This document shows, in pieces, positions 1 to 12,275 of a stretch of 64,000 nt of DNA (positions are counted from its first letter, which is position 1; the number at the start of each line of letters is the position of its first letter). The translations under genes and the position numbers were made by a program. This stretch comes from Cymbidium sinense (Eukaryota > Streptophyta > Magnoliopsida > Asparagales > Orchidaceae): positions 276,260,413 to 276,324,412 of the forward strand of contig CM038215.1 of assembly GCA_021442155.1 (NCBI GenBank), given 5' to 3'. The notes under the pieces are model-generated. The model was given only the letters and a program-made list of their open reading frames with translations. It was not told the origin of the DNA and did no database searches.

Positions 1-120
1 ACAAATTGGGTCAAACCAAGTCAACCCTTAACCCATATGAACCCAAACTAGCCAAATTGCAACCAATCCAAATCCTTTAAAACCAACTATTCATACCAAA
101 TCAAAATCAATATTTGAATA

Positions 121-640
121 TGACTTGACCTTCAATTGAGTCAAACTAAACCCAATTGGCCCTCTTGACTCAATTTGGCTAAATTGACTTAAAAGACCAA
201 ATTGGGTCAAATCAAAATATAAACTAAATTGATTTATAATGGCTCAAGTTATTCTAAATTGATTATTGAACTTGACCGAAGCCATGATTTGACCCAATTG
301 AACTCAATTGACCTATTTAGCCCTGATTGATCTAAAGGTTCGACTTGGCCTAAATCAAAACCAAATACAAATTAATTGAAACCAAAGCCTACAATCATCT
401 TCAATTGGTCAACTAAAGCCAAACCAACACCTAACCAAGCCAATTTGGCCAATTTGGTCAAATTGGTCAACTCCATTTGAGCCCAAATGATTTCAAATGA
501 GCCAAAATCAAATCTAAGCTAAACCAAACCAATTGAAAAACATCCCAAATGATCATATGAACTTGACTTAGTTTGACCCAATTTGACCAATTGGTCAACT
601 TGACCAACCTAAATTTGACCTAAATGAGTCAAATCGAGCC
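121..640. promoter_or_regulatory. Dense TTGACC/GGTCAA cluster in LTR copy A
   Basis: The hexamer TTGACC and its complement GGTCAA, with close variants, recur many times here, including a perfect 16-bp palindrome TTGACCAATTGGTCAA at 583-598. TTGAC(C/T) is the core of the plant W-box bound by WRKY factors. The same cluster lies near the start of the other LTR copies (23,270-23,780; 43,350-43,700; 63,290-63,480). A role as U3 enhancer is inferred; the motif density is what is seen. Confidence 0.5.
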
Positions 641-2929
641 AAACCTAACCAAATCAACTCCAATTGACTTGAAATTTTGGCTAACCCACTTTTTGCTCAT
701 TTCAAATCTGCCCAAATCATCTCCAATGCCAAATGATCATTCCAACCTTGGGTCAAGGGTATCACATGAGACAAATCACCCATGTAAGTGGTCATTTCCA
801 TTCCTTGGCCACTTGGTACTCTCCCAATGGTCTAGCTAGGCACCTATGACATTGCCCAACCTGACCCAAGGGGTGGTTGGGTCAGCCATGACCCATGGAA
901 GGTGAAATAATCTCACCCTCCCCATTATAGCATTGGAAACCCATAGAACACCCATGATTCCTCCTTGCTAGCCACCTCCACACCTTCAACCAACTAAGTC
1001 AAGCCAACTCACCTCCTCCCTGCCACCCACGACTCCCTGAGATGGTTGGGACACTAGAAGCCAAACCAGATACCACCATCGATCAAGATGAAGGGGTATA
1101 CACCCCTCTTTCAACTCTAACACACACAAAATCATTCCTTAGAGCCCTAAAAGGTGAGCCACTAGCCATTCCGAGCTCCCAAGCTCATTCGATAAAAAAA
1201 TTCCATTTTCATCTATCTCGAAATAAAACACTCTCATTTCTAACTTAACTTCCTTATTTCTCCATCAAACTCAAATTAACTTTGCATGCACCTTCCTTAG
1301 GCCTCATCGAGCAAAAATAAATTATCTCCCAAGCTTTCTGAGCACAGAAAGTGGGACCTTGATCAAAGCCGAGCTCCAAATCATCGATTCATGGCCTTGA
1401 ACATCAGGATCTAATTGCTTCTCAGGCTTCATCTCCACTAGATGAAGCTTCCTCAATCATTGAGCCACGTCTTGAGTTCGGTGAGTATGCTTCAAAAATC
1501 AATCCTTAGGCAAAAATGGGTTGGAGCTTTTTGAAGAAAACTTGCTTCTTGTGTAATATTAACTGTTAGATCCCCTCTGATCGATGTCATGAAGGTGTGG
1601 AATTCTTTTAGAGTTGATCTGAGCTCGGGTAAGTTTGGATAAAGTGAGCAATGGTGGATGGACTCCATTCTCCCTCACTTTCATGATGTTATATCACACA
1701 CTATCTGTTTCGCAAGATTAGAAAGGATGGTCATGATTAGATCCACTAGATCAATAGGATTTAATCTTATTAAGCTATGGGATTAATCATAGCCATTTGA
1801 TCTTAGATTGAATGGTGGAGGAGAAAGCACATCTTCCATAGCACATGAGTGGATAAGTTTTAAGTAGTCAATCCCCGATGCCATGTGAAAAGCACGTCGA
1901 TTAATACATGGCACCAACAGGATTAAGCTTTAATTAGGCTTAATTAATCATTTTTAATGGTTAAAACTTCTAAAAATCATAAAGAATAATAAAGAAATAA
2001 AAAATGCAAATAAATATTTATTTTAAAGTTATTTTAGAGAAGAATTAATTAAATAATGATCTTAATAAATTTTGAATAGTAATTAAAGTTTAATTACAAA
2101 ATTTATTAGCTTAATTACTCCTTAATTACTTGAGCAATTAATCCAAAATTTTTTGGGTTAATTTAATGAGATGTCCTCAGCCTCCCAGGGTTTTCTTGGG
2201 ATTTATTGCTCACTTAATTAGAAAAATTGACTAATTAAACCGTAATTACTCTTTTAAGTTAATTAATGATTAATTAATTAAATAATTAATTAAGTAATTT
2301 TTAAATTAAATCAAATCACTAAGATAGGGTTTAAAATATGATGATTTCATTTCTCCTTTTAAATCAATCAATCAAAACTTAATTAATCAAAAGCTTTGGT
2401 GTTTTAATAATCTTGTTTGATTTGATTACCCTAAGAACTAGTTTGGTTAACAAGATCACATGCTTATAATTTATTGTCATTTTTTCAATCATGTTAAATT
2501 TGGTAAGTCATTTAATTCCATGCATATCTTTTCAAAATCAAGTAAATTATTTTCCTTTATGTAAGATTCATGTGTTGATTTAATTTAATATATACTTCTA
2601 TTATCTTTAAAATCAAATGTATTTTCAAAACTTATAAATAATAATAATATGTGTTTGATCTTTATAAATTTAAGAAATCATGTGCTTAAGAAGTGTATGA
2701 TTGTTATGTTCCCTTTCCTCTATTCATGTCTTTGATTTATATAAGATTGAATGGTAATAATATATAGTGGATATCACAATCAATTTAAATTTAAGTCATT
2801 TGAATTCATGCATCCATCTTTTGATTTAAAATGGATACATTTGATTTCATTCTTATGTATTTAATATATAATTTGGATGAGCTTTAATTCATATATATAT
2901 AAATGATTCATAAACAAAATATAAATGTT

Positions 2930-3305
2930 TATGATTTTCTTTTCCTCATTTATGTATACATCCATGTGTGTATAAAAAAGTAAGTATATAGTCGGATATC
3001 CGGAATACAAAACTTTAGTTAGCCCCAAGGAGGTCATTTGATTACATCACTTCCTTGGTTTAACAATGACACATACCCATATTTTTCATGTATATGTATA
3101 TATGATATAATGAAAATCATTTATATTAAAATTCATGCATTCATAATTACAATGTTTCCATGATTTCTTTCCTCATTTATGTATACATCCATATGTTTGA
3201 AGAAAATGGGTATATAGTCTTGACATCCGAATACAAAACTTTAGCCCAAGGAGGTCATTTGATTACCTCACTTCCTTGGTTTAACAATGCACATGCCTTT
3301 AATTT
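2930..3305 (+). repeat. Two-unit direct repeat (~230 bp period) inside LTR copy A
   Basis: The first unit starts at 2,930 and the second at 3,160. Both contain CCTCATTTATGTATACATCC, then a segment with AATACAAAACTTTAG, CCAAGGAGGTCATTTGATTAC and a shared CTTCCTTGGTTTAACAATG tail. The LTR of element 2 has an equivalent duplication (60,045-60,440), while element 1 appears to have only one unit near 26,660-26,780. Confidence 0.7.
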
Positions 3306-4059
3306 CATTCTTATATGTCTTTTTGTATAATATTTTTGGATAAAGTTTTAAATTATGTTCAAATAATTAATCAAATAAAATATAAATTCTAAACATACAC
3401 ATACATTCATCATTTAAGTATGCTAAATATGACATATAGATACTTAGATTAAATCATATGCATACATGTGATAAAGGATTGATTTAATATATGTTAATTC
3501 AATCAATTAATATATTCTTAAGATGCCTTTCATTTTATAAGATTATTTAAAGTGAACTAAACATAGGATTATTTTATATGATGTATGTTATTTTATGATG
3601 TATTATTTTATATTGGATCTTGGGTGTATGCTTCATAGTATAAATGATTAGATAATCATATTTTAGGGATTATGTAAGGGATGCTTAAAATAAATGTGAT
3701 ATGCTTTTTGCTATTTATAAATCCTTAGCATAATCCAAGTTAGAAGGAGGATTAGTTACCCATTTGTAAAATGCTAAGTCCAAATTATAAATACAATGCT
3801 TGGGATTATATGTATATTTAGAACCTCTATTTTGGGTGGATTAGATTTTCCACATAAATGTAATTTTTTTGCAATAGAATTAAAATTAGTGTTATGGGGC
3901 ATTAGGATGATGTGGCAGAAGGCTTTGTCCTGGGTGCCTATGATGCCTTTGAAGCAAGCACCATCCAAATCAAAGAAAGAACCAAATAAAAAATGGAGAT
4001 ATGAAGAAAACCCCATAGCATTTAATACAATTATAATTATTCTTTCATATTCCGGGTTG

Positions 4060-4067
4060 TATAAGGG
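4060..4067 (+). promoter_or_regulatory. Candidate TATA box of LTR copy A
   Basis: TATAAGGG followed by TAGAGCTT. The string ATAAGGGTAGAGCTT recurs at the matching place in element 1 (27,969) and element 2 (minus strand, 58,801), which supports a conserved core promoter. Confidence 0.5.
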
Positions 4068-5422
4068 TAGAGCTTATCCATTTTCTCTCTTGATTGTACA
4101 TGGTACTTTCGACCACCGCCTCCTTTATTCTTTTATGATAGTTTATATAATTGTTTGATGTTATGTTTGCATTGTGCATTAGGACAACATGCTTTTCATA
4201 GTTTCTTAAATGATTGATGCTTTAATGTGTGGCTTGGATACGATTAGGCTCTTAGGATAAAAATAACTTTTCTACCCAACTAATCACTCATAACTAAATT
4301 TTAAACAACTCATAACCTCATCATAAAGCCTAAGACATAAATAAGATAATTAAAAAGATTTAGCAACCTCTTAGCTATATGGTTGTATGTTTCACATCAT
4401 GCATCCATATTGTTTTTCTTTTGACATGAAGGATCTCCATCTTTGCATGATAAAGGAATGCTTGATGAGGGCATCCCTTGTGGTGGAGAACACCTTCTTC
4501 TAGCTAATTTGACCCATAACCTATTTCATCATGCATTTAGCATAAGAAATCCTAAAGCCTCTATCAAAATGATGTGTCAAATGAAATAAAAAAAAGATTT
4601 TGCATCTATATATTAAGTCATATGCTCATACCACTCATGCTCTAGTCACTTAAGGAGTGTGTTTAGGATTTTAGTCTCTTTCTAATTAAATAACAACCAT
4701 AGCTATCTTGTTCATAAGACCATTCTACATGGTTTTAAAATTGTAGGAGTTAGTGGAAGCCACTCAAGCTATTATAAGTCAGTGGACAATTTATTCTCTC
4801 TCTTATGGAGGTAAACCCTTATGTCCACACAGCTTAGATTTAGGATCAAGATAGCTATTTCCCTAGCTACGCATAAATCCTCACCTCTTAGGCATTCCAC
4901 AACCTTGTGTTGGTGGATTATAAGCTCTAGTAATCTAATAAAATTTTAACTCAAAACATATAAATCTCCTCAACTTCAAAATTATAAAGCCCAACCAGAT
5001 AGATTGGAATGCTTACTAGGTCCTAGTATCATGAGCATTTCTTACTTATTTCATTTAAATTCCAAAAATAAGTCTTCTCCTTGAACTTTCCCAATTGATT
5101 TTCCAAATACAACTAATCCTTTGATAGTCTAACCTTGAAATCTTTGGAGATGATAATTATACTTTAATCAGTATTCTTAGAAAATTTCATTTCAAGATGT
5201 AATTAACTATGGAGGCTTGCCTCCATAGGAAAAGAACTTGGTTTAATATAAACTATTTTATTCATCCATGTAAAGTAAGGAAAAATTGCTAGTACATTGA
5301 AGACCCATCATGCCTTAGTCCTTATTAGATGATTTGGTCCATTCTAAAGTGATGCCTATCTTTTGAGATAGTACATCATACCTCAATGTAGTACAATCAC
5401 CTTAAAAAACTCCCCCCCCACC

Positions 5423-5504
5423 ACAAGTGGATTATTCATTGAATCTTCTCACTCATCCTTTCTTTTTTTGAGTTTGGATAGTACATCATCCTCAAGTACA
5501 TTCT
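5423..5504 (+). other. Junction between LTR copy A and an inverted gag/protease fragment, with primer-binding-site remnant
   Basis: After the LTR tail and a run of C's come AAGTGGATTATTC and a short AT-rich segment. This weakly resembles the sequence at and after the element 2 primer-binding site (TGTGGATGATTCC). The segment around 5,478 repeats the LTR phrase AGTACATCATCCTCAA. Beyond about 5,505 the homology switches to the minus strand of the gag/protease region, so two element pieces in opposite orientation were joined here. Confidence 0.45.
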
Positions 5505-6783
5505 TAAAACTCATAATGTTGTGATTCAAAACTCGATAGCCTATATCACCAACATCCCTTTGAAATGTAAAGAGGCGGTTGTCGGTCATCACTAGGAGTA
5601 AGTGTTCATCGTTGAATGTAACTCCTAAGATGTCCTTTGAGTGGCAAGCCTCCTCTTTAGAGTAAGCTAAGTATATCTCTGGATTACGTAAGGCCTTGTT
5701 TAGAAATTACCTCATCTATTTGGATAAGCAAAGGTCATTGTATATGCTAAACTTAGCGAGAAACTTTGTAAGGTGAGCTAGGACATTGTAATCAAGTCTG
5801 GCTTGGTCCTCTACAAGCATATCCATGGGTGGAGCATCCATGGAGGGCTATATGCTCCTGGAACCAATGACTTGCTTACCCTTATCCTAAGGTGCTACCT
5901 AAAGTAGAACTTTGACACATGCATAAGTTGACTGACTTCTTGGAATGATGAGCTTGTGGAAAGTTCTACCACATACCTACAGCTTCTCCTATGGGATTCT
6001 CAGAGTCAGTTGACTCCAAGTCAATCTCAAGAGGTGAATCTAATTGATTCAGAGAAGGATAGTTCGGCTCTAAATCAAAAAGAAAGGATCAGAACTACAA
6101 TAGCTATGATCAGAAAGGTAAACTATGGCTCCCAACTTGTAGCTGTGCTCAAGCTAGTCCTTAAAAGTGATACAATCCTCTAAGACATGGCCTAACATGC
6201 GGTGTGGTAGGGCAATAGCTAAGATCATAGCTTGCCCACTTCCTCCGCCCCTTAGGCTCGTCACTAAATGTCAAGTTTCTTTAAGAGATTCTAAATATTT
6301 TGAATGAATATGGCTTATTCAATCTATCGAAGAGTAGGTGGAAAGTAGCTACCTCATGATGGATATGAATACGCCACTGGTAGGCTCGAGGTGGTGGAAA
6401 TGGTCATTGTGGAGTGGTGGTATGATGGTAGGTGGAAGAGGAGGCAAAGGAGGCTCCGTCTCTCTCTCATACCGAACTCTGGCTACTTCCTCCGTCACAC
6501 ACAACTGTCCCTGGCTTCTTCTTAAACACTTTATGCGGCTTGGGCCTAGATGATTGGTGGGGAAAGGGCAACTATTTGGCTTATAGGCTTGCTACCTTGT
6601 TGATTAATTTATTGAATATTTTGATGGTAAAGCTCTTAAGCAAGAAGGCGATTAGGCCATGAATATTCTTGAGAAGAATCTCAATGACATGCTATTCAGA
6701 CAGTTATGGTTCACCTTTCATGCTTAGGTTGCACCACCTAAGAATGTAATCAATAAGGAATTCATTGAGTTTCTATTTCTCTA
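5505..6783 (-). pseudogene. Broken gag-to-protease fragment of a Ty3/gypsy element
   Basis: Read on the minus strand, this matches element 2 between about 51,070 and 52,930. It starts inside the gag domain (near 6,640-6,780, matching the LKNIHG...F.LKGF...FEKLINK region) and runs through the proline- and glycine-rich gag tail to the conserved linker before protease (near 5,690-5,850, SIYDAL-type region) and the protease start at about 5,510. Stops and frameshifts interrupt all frames. It is cut on the gag side at 6,783, where telomere-like repeats begin, and on the other side by the LTR junction. The product would have been the structural capsid polyprotein; no function is expected from this fragment. 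Confidence 0.75.
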
Positions 6784-9140
6784 AACCATAAACCCTAAAA
6801 AGCTAAAAACCTAAAAATAATAAAATAAACTAAGAAAAATAAACTAAAATAAAATAAACAAAAAAATAAAATAAACATTAGAATAAAAAATCTAAATAAA
6901 ATAAAAATAAAATAAACCTAAAGTAAAATAAAATAAAACTAAATAAAAACCTAAATCTTAAAATAAAACCTAAAAATAAATATAAAAAACCTAAACCCAA
7001 AATAAATAAAAAAACCAAAACCTAAAACAAAAATAAAATAAACAAAAGAAAATAAACCTAAACCTAGACTTAAAAAAACTAAACTAAAATAAATAAAATC
7101 TAAACGTGATCTTAAAATAAACTAAACCTAAGCCTAAACATAAACTAAATAAAATAAAATAAACTAAAAATAAATCTAAACCTAAAAATAAACTTAAAAT
7201 AAAAACCTAAAACCTAAACCTAAAAAAAATAAAATAAAAACCTAAACCTAAAGCTAAAAATAAAAAATAAAACCTAAACCTAAAAAATAAAATAAAAATA
7301 AAACTAAACTGAAAAATAAACATAAACCCAAACCTAAACCTAAAAAATAAACTAAAATAATAAACCTAAAATAAATAAACTGAACTAAATAAAATAAAAA
7401 AATAAACCTAAATAAAAATAAAATAAACTAAAATAAACTAAAATAAATAAAAAACAAACTAAATAAACCTAAACCTACTAGTTTACTTAATTTTTTAAAA
7501 AAAATCCCTAAACCCTAAACTAACCCTTAACCCTAAACCCTAAATGCTAAACCATAAACTAACACTAAACCCTAAACCATAAATGCTAACTCTAACTTTA
7601 AACCCTAAACCCTAAACCCTAAATCTTAAAAACCCTAAACACTAAAGCCTAAACCTTAAATCCTAAACTAACCCTAAACCCAAAGTTAACCCTAAACCCT
7701 AAACAATAAATAATAAAAACCTAAAAACCTAAACCAAAACTAAATAAAACATATAAATAAAATAAATTAAAAAACCTAAACCTAAATAAAATAAAATAAT
7801 AAAATAAAGTAAAACCTAAACTAAAACCTAAACCTAAACCAAAAAATTAAATAAAATAAACTAAGAAAAATAAACTAAAATAAAATAAACAAAAAATAAA
7901 ATAAACCTAATAATAAAAAACCTAAATAAAATAAAAACTAAACATAAAATAAAAATAAAATAATCCTAAAATAAAATAAAATAAAAACTAAATAAAAACC
8001 TAAACCTTAAAATAAAAATTAAAAATAAATAAAAAATAAAACCTAAACCCTAAACTAAAAAAAACCAAAACCTAAAATAAAAATAAAATAAAGAAAAGAA
8101 AATAAATAAGAAAACCTAAACCTAAATAAAAGAAAAAAAAATTAAAATTAAAACATGAAAACCTAAACCTAAACCTAACAATAAAGTAAAATAAACTAAT
8201 AAAATAAACTAAACTAAAATAAATAATAACCTAAACTAAACTAAAAAATAAAATAAACCTAAAATAAAAAACTAAATAAAATAAAACTAAACATAAAATA
8301 AAACTAAAATAAACCAAAAAGTAAAATAAAATAAAATGAAATAAAACCTAAACCTAAAAGATAAACCTAAAATAGAACCTAAAAATGAATAAAAAATAAA
8401 ACCTAAACCTAAAATAAAACAAATAAACAAAATAAAATAAACCTAAACCTAAAATAAATTAAAATAAACAAAAATAAATAAAATATAAACATAAACCTTA
8501 ACCTAAAAATAAAATAAAATAAACTATAAAGATAAAATAAATTATAATAAATAAAAACCTAAACTATACTAAAAAGTAAAATAAACCAAAGAATAAAAAA
8601 CCAAAATAAAATAAAAACTAAACATAAAATAAAAATAAAATAAACCTAAAATAAAATAAATTAAAAAATAAATAAAAACCTAATCCAAAAAATAAATAAA
8701 AAATAAAACTTAAACCGTAAAGTAAAAAATACATAAACCTAAAATAAAAATAAAATAAATAAAATAAAATAAAATAAACTTAAACTAAAATAAATAAAAT
8801 CTAAACCTAAAATAAAATAAACCTAAACCTAAACCTAAACTAAATAAAATAAACTAAACTAAAAATAAACCTAAACCTAAACTAAAAAAATAAAATAAAA
8901 TAAACTAAAATAAAATAAATAAAAACCTAAACAAAGCTAAAAAAATAAACCTAAGAATAAACCTAAACCTAAAACCCCAAAAAGAATAAACCCTAAAACC
9001 CTAAACCCTAAACCCTAACACTAAACCCTAAACCCTAAACCTCAAACCCTAAACCTAAACCTAAAGTAACTAAATAAATTAAAAAAAGTAAACCTAAACC
9101 CTAAAACCTTATAAACCTAAACCTAAACCTAAACCCTAAG
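6784..9140. repeat. Degenerate CCCTAAA-type telomere-like array, block 1
   Basis: Mostly CCTAAA, AAATAAA and AAACTAAA variants, with patches of canonical CCCTAAA at 7,505-7,700 and 8,985-9,060. Two non-telomeric landmarks occur: AGTTTACTTAATTT near 7,480, and AAAGTAACTAAATAAATT near 9,063, just before the gene fragment at 9,141. No coding capacity. Orientation is C-rich on the + strand. Confidence 0.9.
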
Positions 9141-9572
9141 AATGGGCAACCTGACAGGAACATCACCGTAGCCAGTAGTCAGATCTGGGTGGTGAAGGAA
9201 AGGCTGGAGTTATCACAGTGGTGGTGGGGATCTGAGGTGCTAGTGGATATGGAGGAGGTTAGAGCAAGTGGTGGTTATGGAGGAGAGAGCCACAAAGGTT
9301 ATGGTGGTGGTGGAGGGAGAGATCGGGATATGATGGTGGATCCGCTACCGAGAGAGGCCTGATGATGGGAACTGAGAAATCAAGAACACCAATCTCCCTA
9401 CTTATGAATCTATGTCTTTACAGTAGAGATGGTTCTAGCTATCGAGGGTTTTTGATTTGCTTTATGCGCGCTCATTTTTTATATATGTCGTCGCTTGTGT
9501 CTTTGAAACCATAGTGTGTTACTTGGTTGATGAAATCAGAAAGAAGAAATGTTGAATCTGAATTTATTCTAA
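9141..9572 (+). pseudogene. Glycine-rich RNA-binding protein gene end, copy 1
   Basis: The fragment begins abruptly in telomere-like sequence at AATGGGCAA and reads NGQ..DRNITV, the end of the RRM of plant GRP7-like proteins. Degenerate GGT/GGA-rich codons follow, then a tail matching the family C-terminus, near 9,382, and about 190 bp of 3' UTR with the conserved phrases TTTTTGATTTGCT and GTTGAATCTGAATTT. The reading frame is broken by several indels and the final WRN codons are shifted. It ends at an A-rich run that passes into telomere-like repeats. Family proteins bind RNA through the RRM; this copy lacks most of the RRM and is not expected to make a functional protein. Confidence 0.8.
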
Positions 9573-11830
9573 GTTAAAAAAAATTAACTAAAATAAATAA
9601 AACATAAACCTAAACCTAAAATAAACTAATCCTAAAACCTAAACTAAATCAAATAAACTAAAAATAAACCTAAACCTAAACTAAAAAATAAAGCCTAAAA
9701 ATAAACCTAAAATAAAGCCCTAAAACCTAAACTTAAAAAAATAAAATAAAAACCTAAAAATAAAAAATAAAACTGAAACCTAAAATATAAAATAAAAATA
9801 AAATTAAACTAAAAAATAAACATAAACCTAAACTTAAACCAAAAAAATAAACTAAAATAAAAAACTAAACTAAAATAAATAAACTAAACTAAAAAAATAA
9901 AAAATAAAATAAATAAATAATAAACTAAATAAACCTCAACTTACCAATTTACTTAATTTAAAAAAAAAACCTAGACCCTAAACCCTAAACTCTAAATCCT
10001 AAACCTAAAACCCAAAACCTTAAACCCTAAAACTAACCCTAAACCTTAAATGCACAACCCTAAAATCAAAATCAAAACCTAAAAATAAAATAAAATAAAC
10101 CTAAGAATAAAAACCTAAATAAAATAAAAACTAAATGTAAAATAAATAAAAACATAAAATAAAATAAAATAAAATAAAAACTAAATAAAAAAATAAAACT
10201 TAAAAATAAACCTAAAATTAAAACATAAAAATAAATAAAAAATGAAACCTAAACCCTAAACTAAAAAAAAACCTAAAAATAAAATAAACAAAAATAAAAT
10301 GAACCTAAACCTAAAATAAACTAAAATAAATAAAACCAAAACCTAAACCTAAAATAAACTAAACCTAATCCCTAAATTAAATAAAATAAAATAAACTAAA
10401 AATACACCAAAACCTAAACTAAAAAAAAACCTAAAAGTAAAAAAAATAAAATCTAAACCTAAAAAATAAAATAAAAATACAACTAAACTAAAAAATAAAC
10501 ATAAACCTAAACCTAAACCATAAAAAGAAACTAAAATAAAAAACCTAAATAAAAATAAATAAACCTATAATAAATAAACTAAACTAAATAAAATTAAAAA
10601 AATAAAATAAACTAAAATTAACAAAAAAGTAAACAAAATAAAGCTAAACCTAAAGGTTTAGTTAATTTTAAAAAAAACCCTAAACCCTAAACCCTAAAAC
10701 CCTCAACCCTAAATCTTAAACCTTAAACCCTAAACCCCAAATCCTAAAACCTATAACCCTAAACCCTAAACCCTAGACCCTAAAAACCTAAAAACCTAAA
10801 CCTAAACTAAATAAAACCAAAAAATAAAATAAATAAATAAACATAAACCTAAATAAAATAAAATAAAAAATTAAACTAAACTAAATAAACAAACCTAAAC
10901 CTAAAAATTTAAAAAATAAATAAAATAAATAAAACTAAATTAAAATAAAATAATTTAAAACCTAAACTAAATTAAAAAATAAAATAAACTTAAAAATAAA
11001 ACACCTAAATAAAATAAAAAGCTAAATGAAAATAAAAATAAATAAAACTTAAAATAAAAACATAAAGTTAAATAAAAAATAAAACATAAAATCCTAAATT
11101 ATAAAAAATCAAAAAATAAAATAAACATAATAAAATAAACCTAAACATAAACTAAAATGAGATAAACTAAAATAAATAAAACCTAAACCTAAAATAAACT
11201 AAACCTAAACCCTAAACTAATAAAATAAAATAAACAAAAATAAACTAAACCTAAACTAAAAAAAATAAAACCAAAAAATAAACCTAAAATAAAAACCTTA
11301 AACCTAAACCTAAGAAAATAAAATAAAAACCTAAACCTAAACCTAAAAATAAAAAATAAAAGCTAAACCTAAGAAATAAAATAAAAATATAAGTAAACTA
11401 AAATATAAACATAAAACTTAAAAAATAAACTAAAATAAACAAACTAAACTGAAATAAATAAACCTAAAATAAATAAACTAAAATAAATAAAATTTAAAAA
11501 AAAACCTAAATAAAAATAAAAAATAAAATAAACTAAAATAAATAAAAATAAACTAAATAAACTAAGTAAACCTAAAACTACTAGTTTACTTAATTTTTAA
11601 AAAAATCATAAACAATAAACCCTAAACCCTAAACCTTAAGAAACACTAAATCCTAATCCTAAACCTTAAACCCTAAAAGCTTAAACCCAAAACCCTAAAC
11701 CCTAAACCTTAAACCCTAACCGTAAATCCTAAACCCCAAATCCTAAACTTAAACCTAAAGTAACTAAATAAATTAAAAAATAAACTTAAACCCAAAACCT
11801 ATTAAGCTTAAACTAAACCTAAACCCTAAG
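9573..11830. repeat. Degenerate CCCTAAA-type telomere-like array, block 2
   Basis: The same variant mix as block 1. Landmarks related to TTTACTTAATTT appear near 9,950, 10,650 (variant) and 11,583, each followed by canonical CCCTAAA runs. AAAGTAACTAAATAAATT appears near 11,757, again just before the next gene fragment. Three landmarks between two gene fragments suggest internal duplication within this unit. Confidence 0.9.
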
Positions 11831-12275
11831 AATGCGCATAACCTTGATGGCAGGAACATGACCGTCAACCAGGCTTAGTTTATATCTGTCGGTGGAGGTG
11901 AAGGCAGAGGCTATGATTATCATAGTGGTGGTGGGGGTTCTAGAGGTGCTGGTCAGAGTAATGGTGGTTATGGAGGCGGGAGGAGCAACGAAGGTTGCAA
12001 TCGTGGTGGTGGTAGAATGAGAGATCGGGAATATGATGGTGAATCCCGCAACTCGAGAGGGTGGGGTGGTTCTGATGGGACCGAGAAATGATGAACAACA
12101 TCCGAACGCTTATGGAATTTATCTTTAATGAGATGGTTCTACTTATATAGGGTTTTTGATTTGCTCTATGCGCGCTCATTTTTTATCAATGTCATCTCTT
12201 GTGTCTTAGAAAACTTAGTGTGTTGTTTGATCAAATCGAAAAGAAAAAATATTGAATCTAAATTTGTTCTCTGTT
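11831..12275 (+). pseudogene. Glycine-rich RNA-binding protein gene end, copy 2
   Basis: One frame from 11,831 reads NAHNLDGRNMTVNQA, then a stop, then glycine-rich residues including GGGGSRGAGQSNGGYGGGRS and SRGWGGSDG, ending at a TGA at 12,089-12,091. It is close to one continuous frame from the RRM end to the C-terminus, with one internal stop and an altered last codon set (the WRN end is lost). A 3' UTR of about 185 bp follows. The junction with upstream CCCTAAG is the same as in the other copies, so the four copies share one origin. Confidence 0.85.

Larger units (their letters stand above)
1..5422 (+). mobile_element. LTR copy A of a giant Tat/Ogre-type Ty3/gypsy element, left end outside window
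   Basis: This non-coding stretch matches, in the same order, the 5' LTR at 22,098-29,435 and the reverse complement of 57,330-63,511. Shared landmarks are a TTGACC/GGTCAA-rich block (1-620), the phrase ACTAGATGAAGCT near 1,438, the GGGATTAATC block near 1,780, a TATA-like site at 4,060 and the tail near 5,290-5,400 (GAAGACCCATCATGCC). Short open frames in it are not conserved between copies and are not called as genes. A weak match to the primer-binding site of element 2 follows near 5,423-5,440, which suggests this was a 5' LTR. The true LTR start lies left of the window. Many indels against the other copies indicate an old insertion. Confidence 0.8.

Noticed and set aside
3796..4158. 120-codon open frame in LTR copy A
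   Set aside because: The frame is not kept in the matching LTR segments of element 1 (27,650-28,030) or element 2, and no family is recognised.
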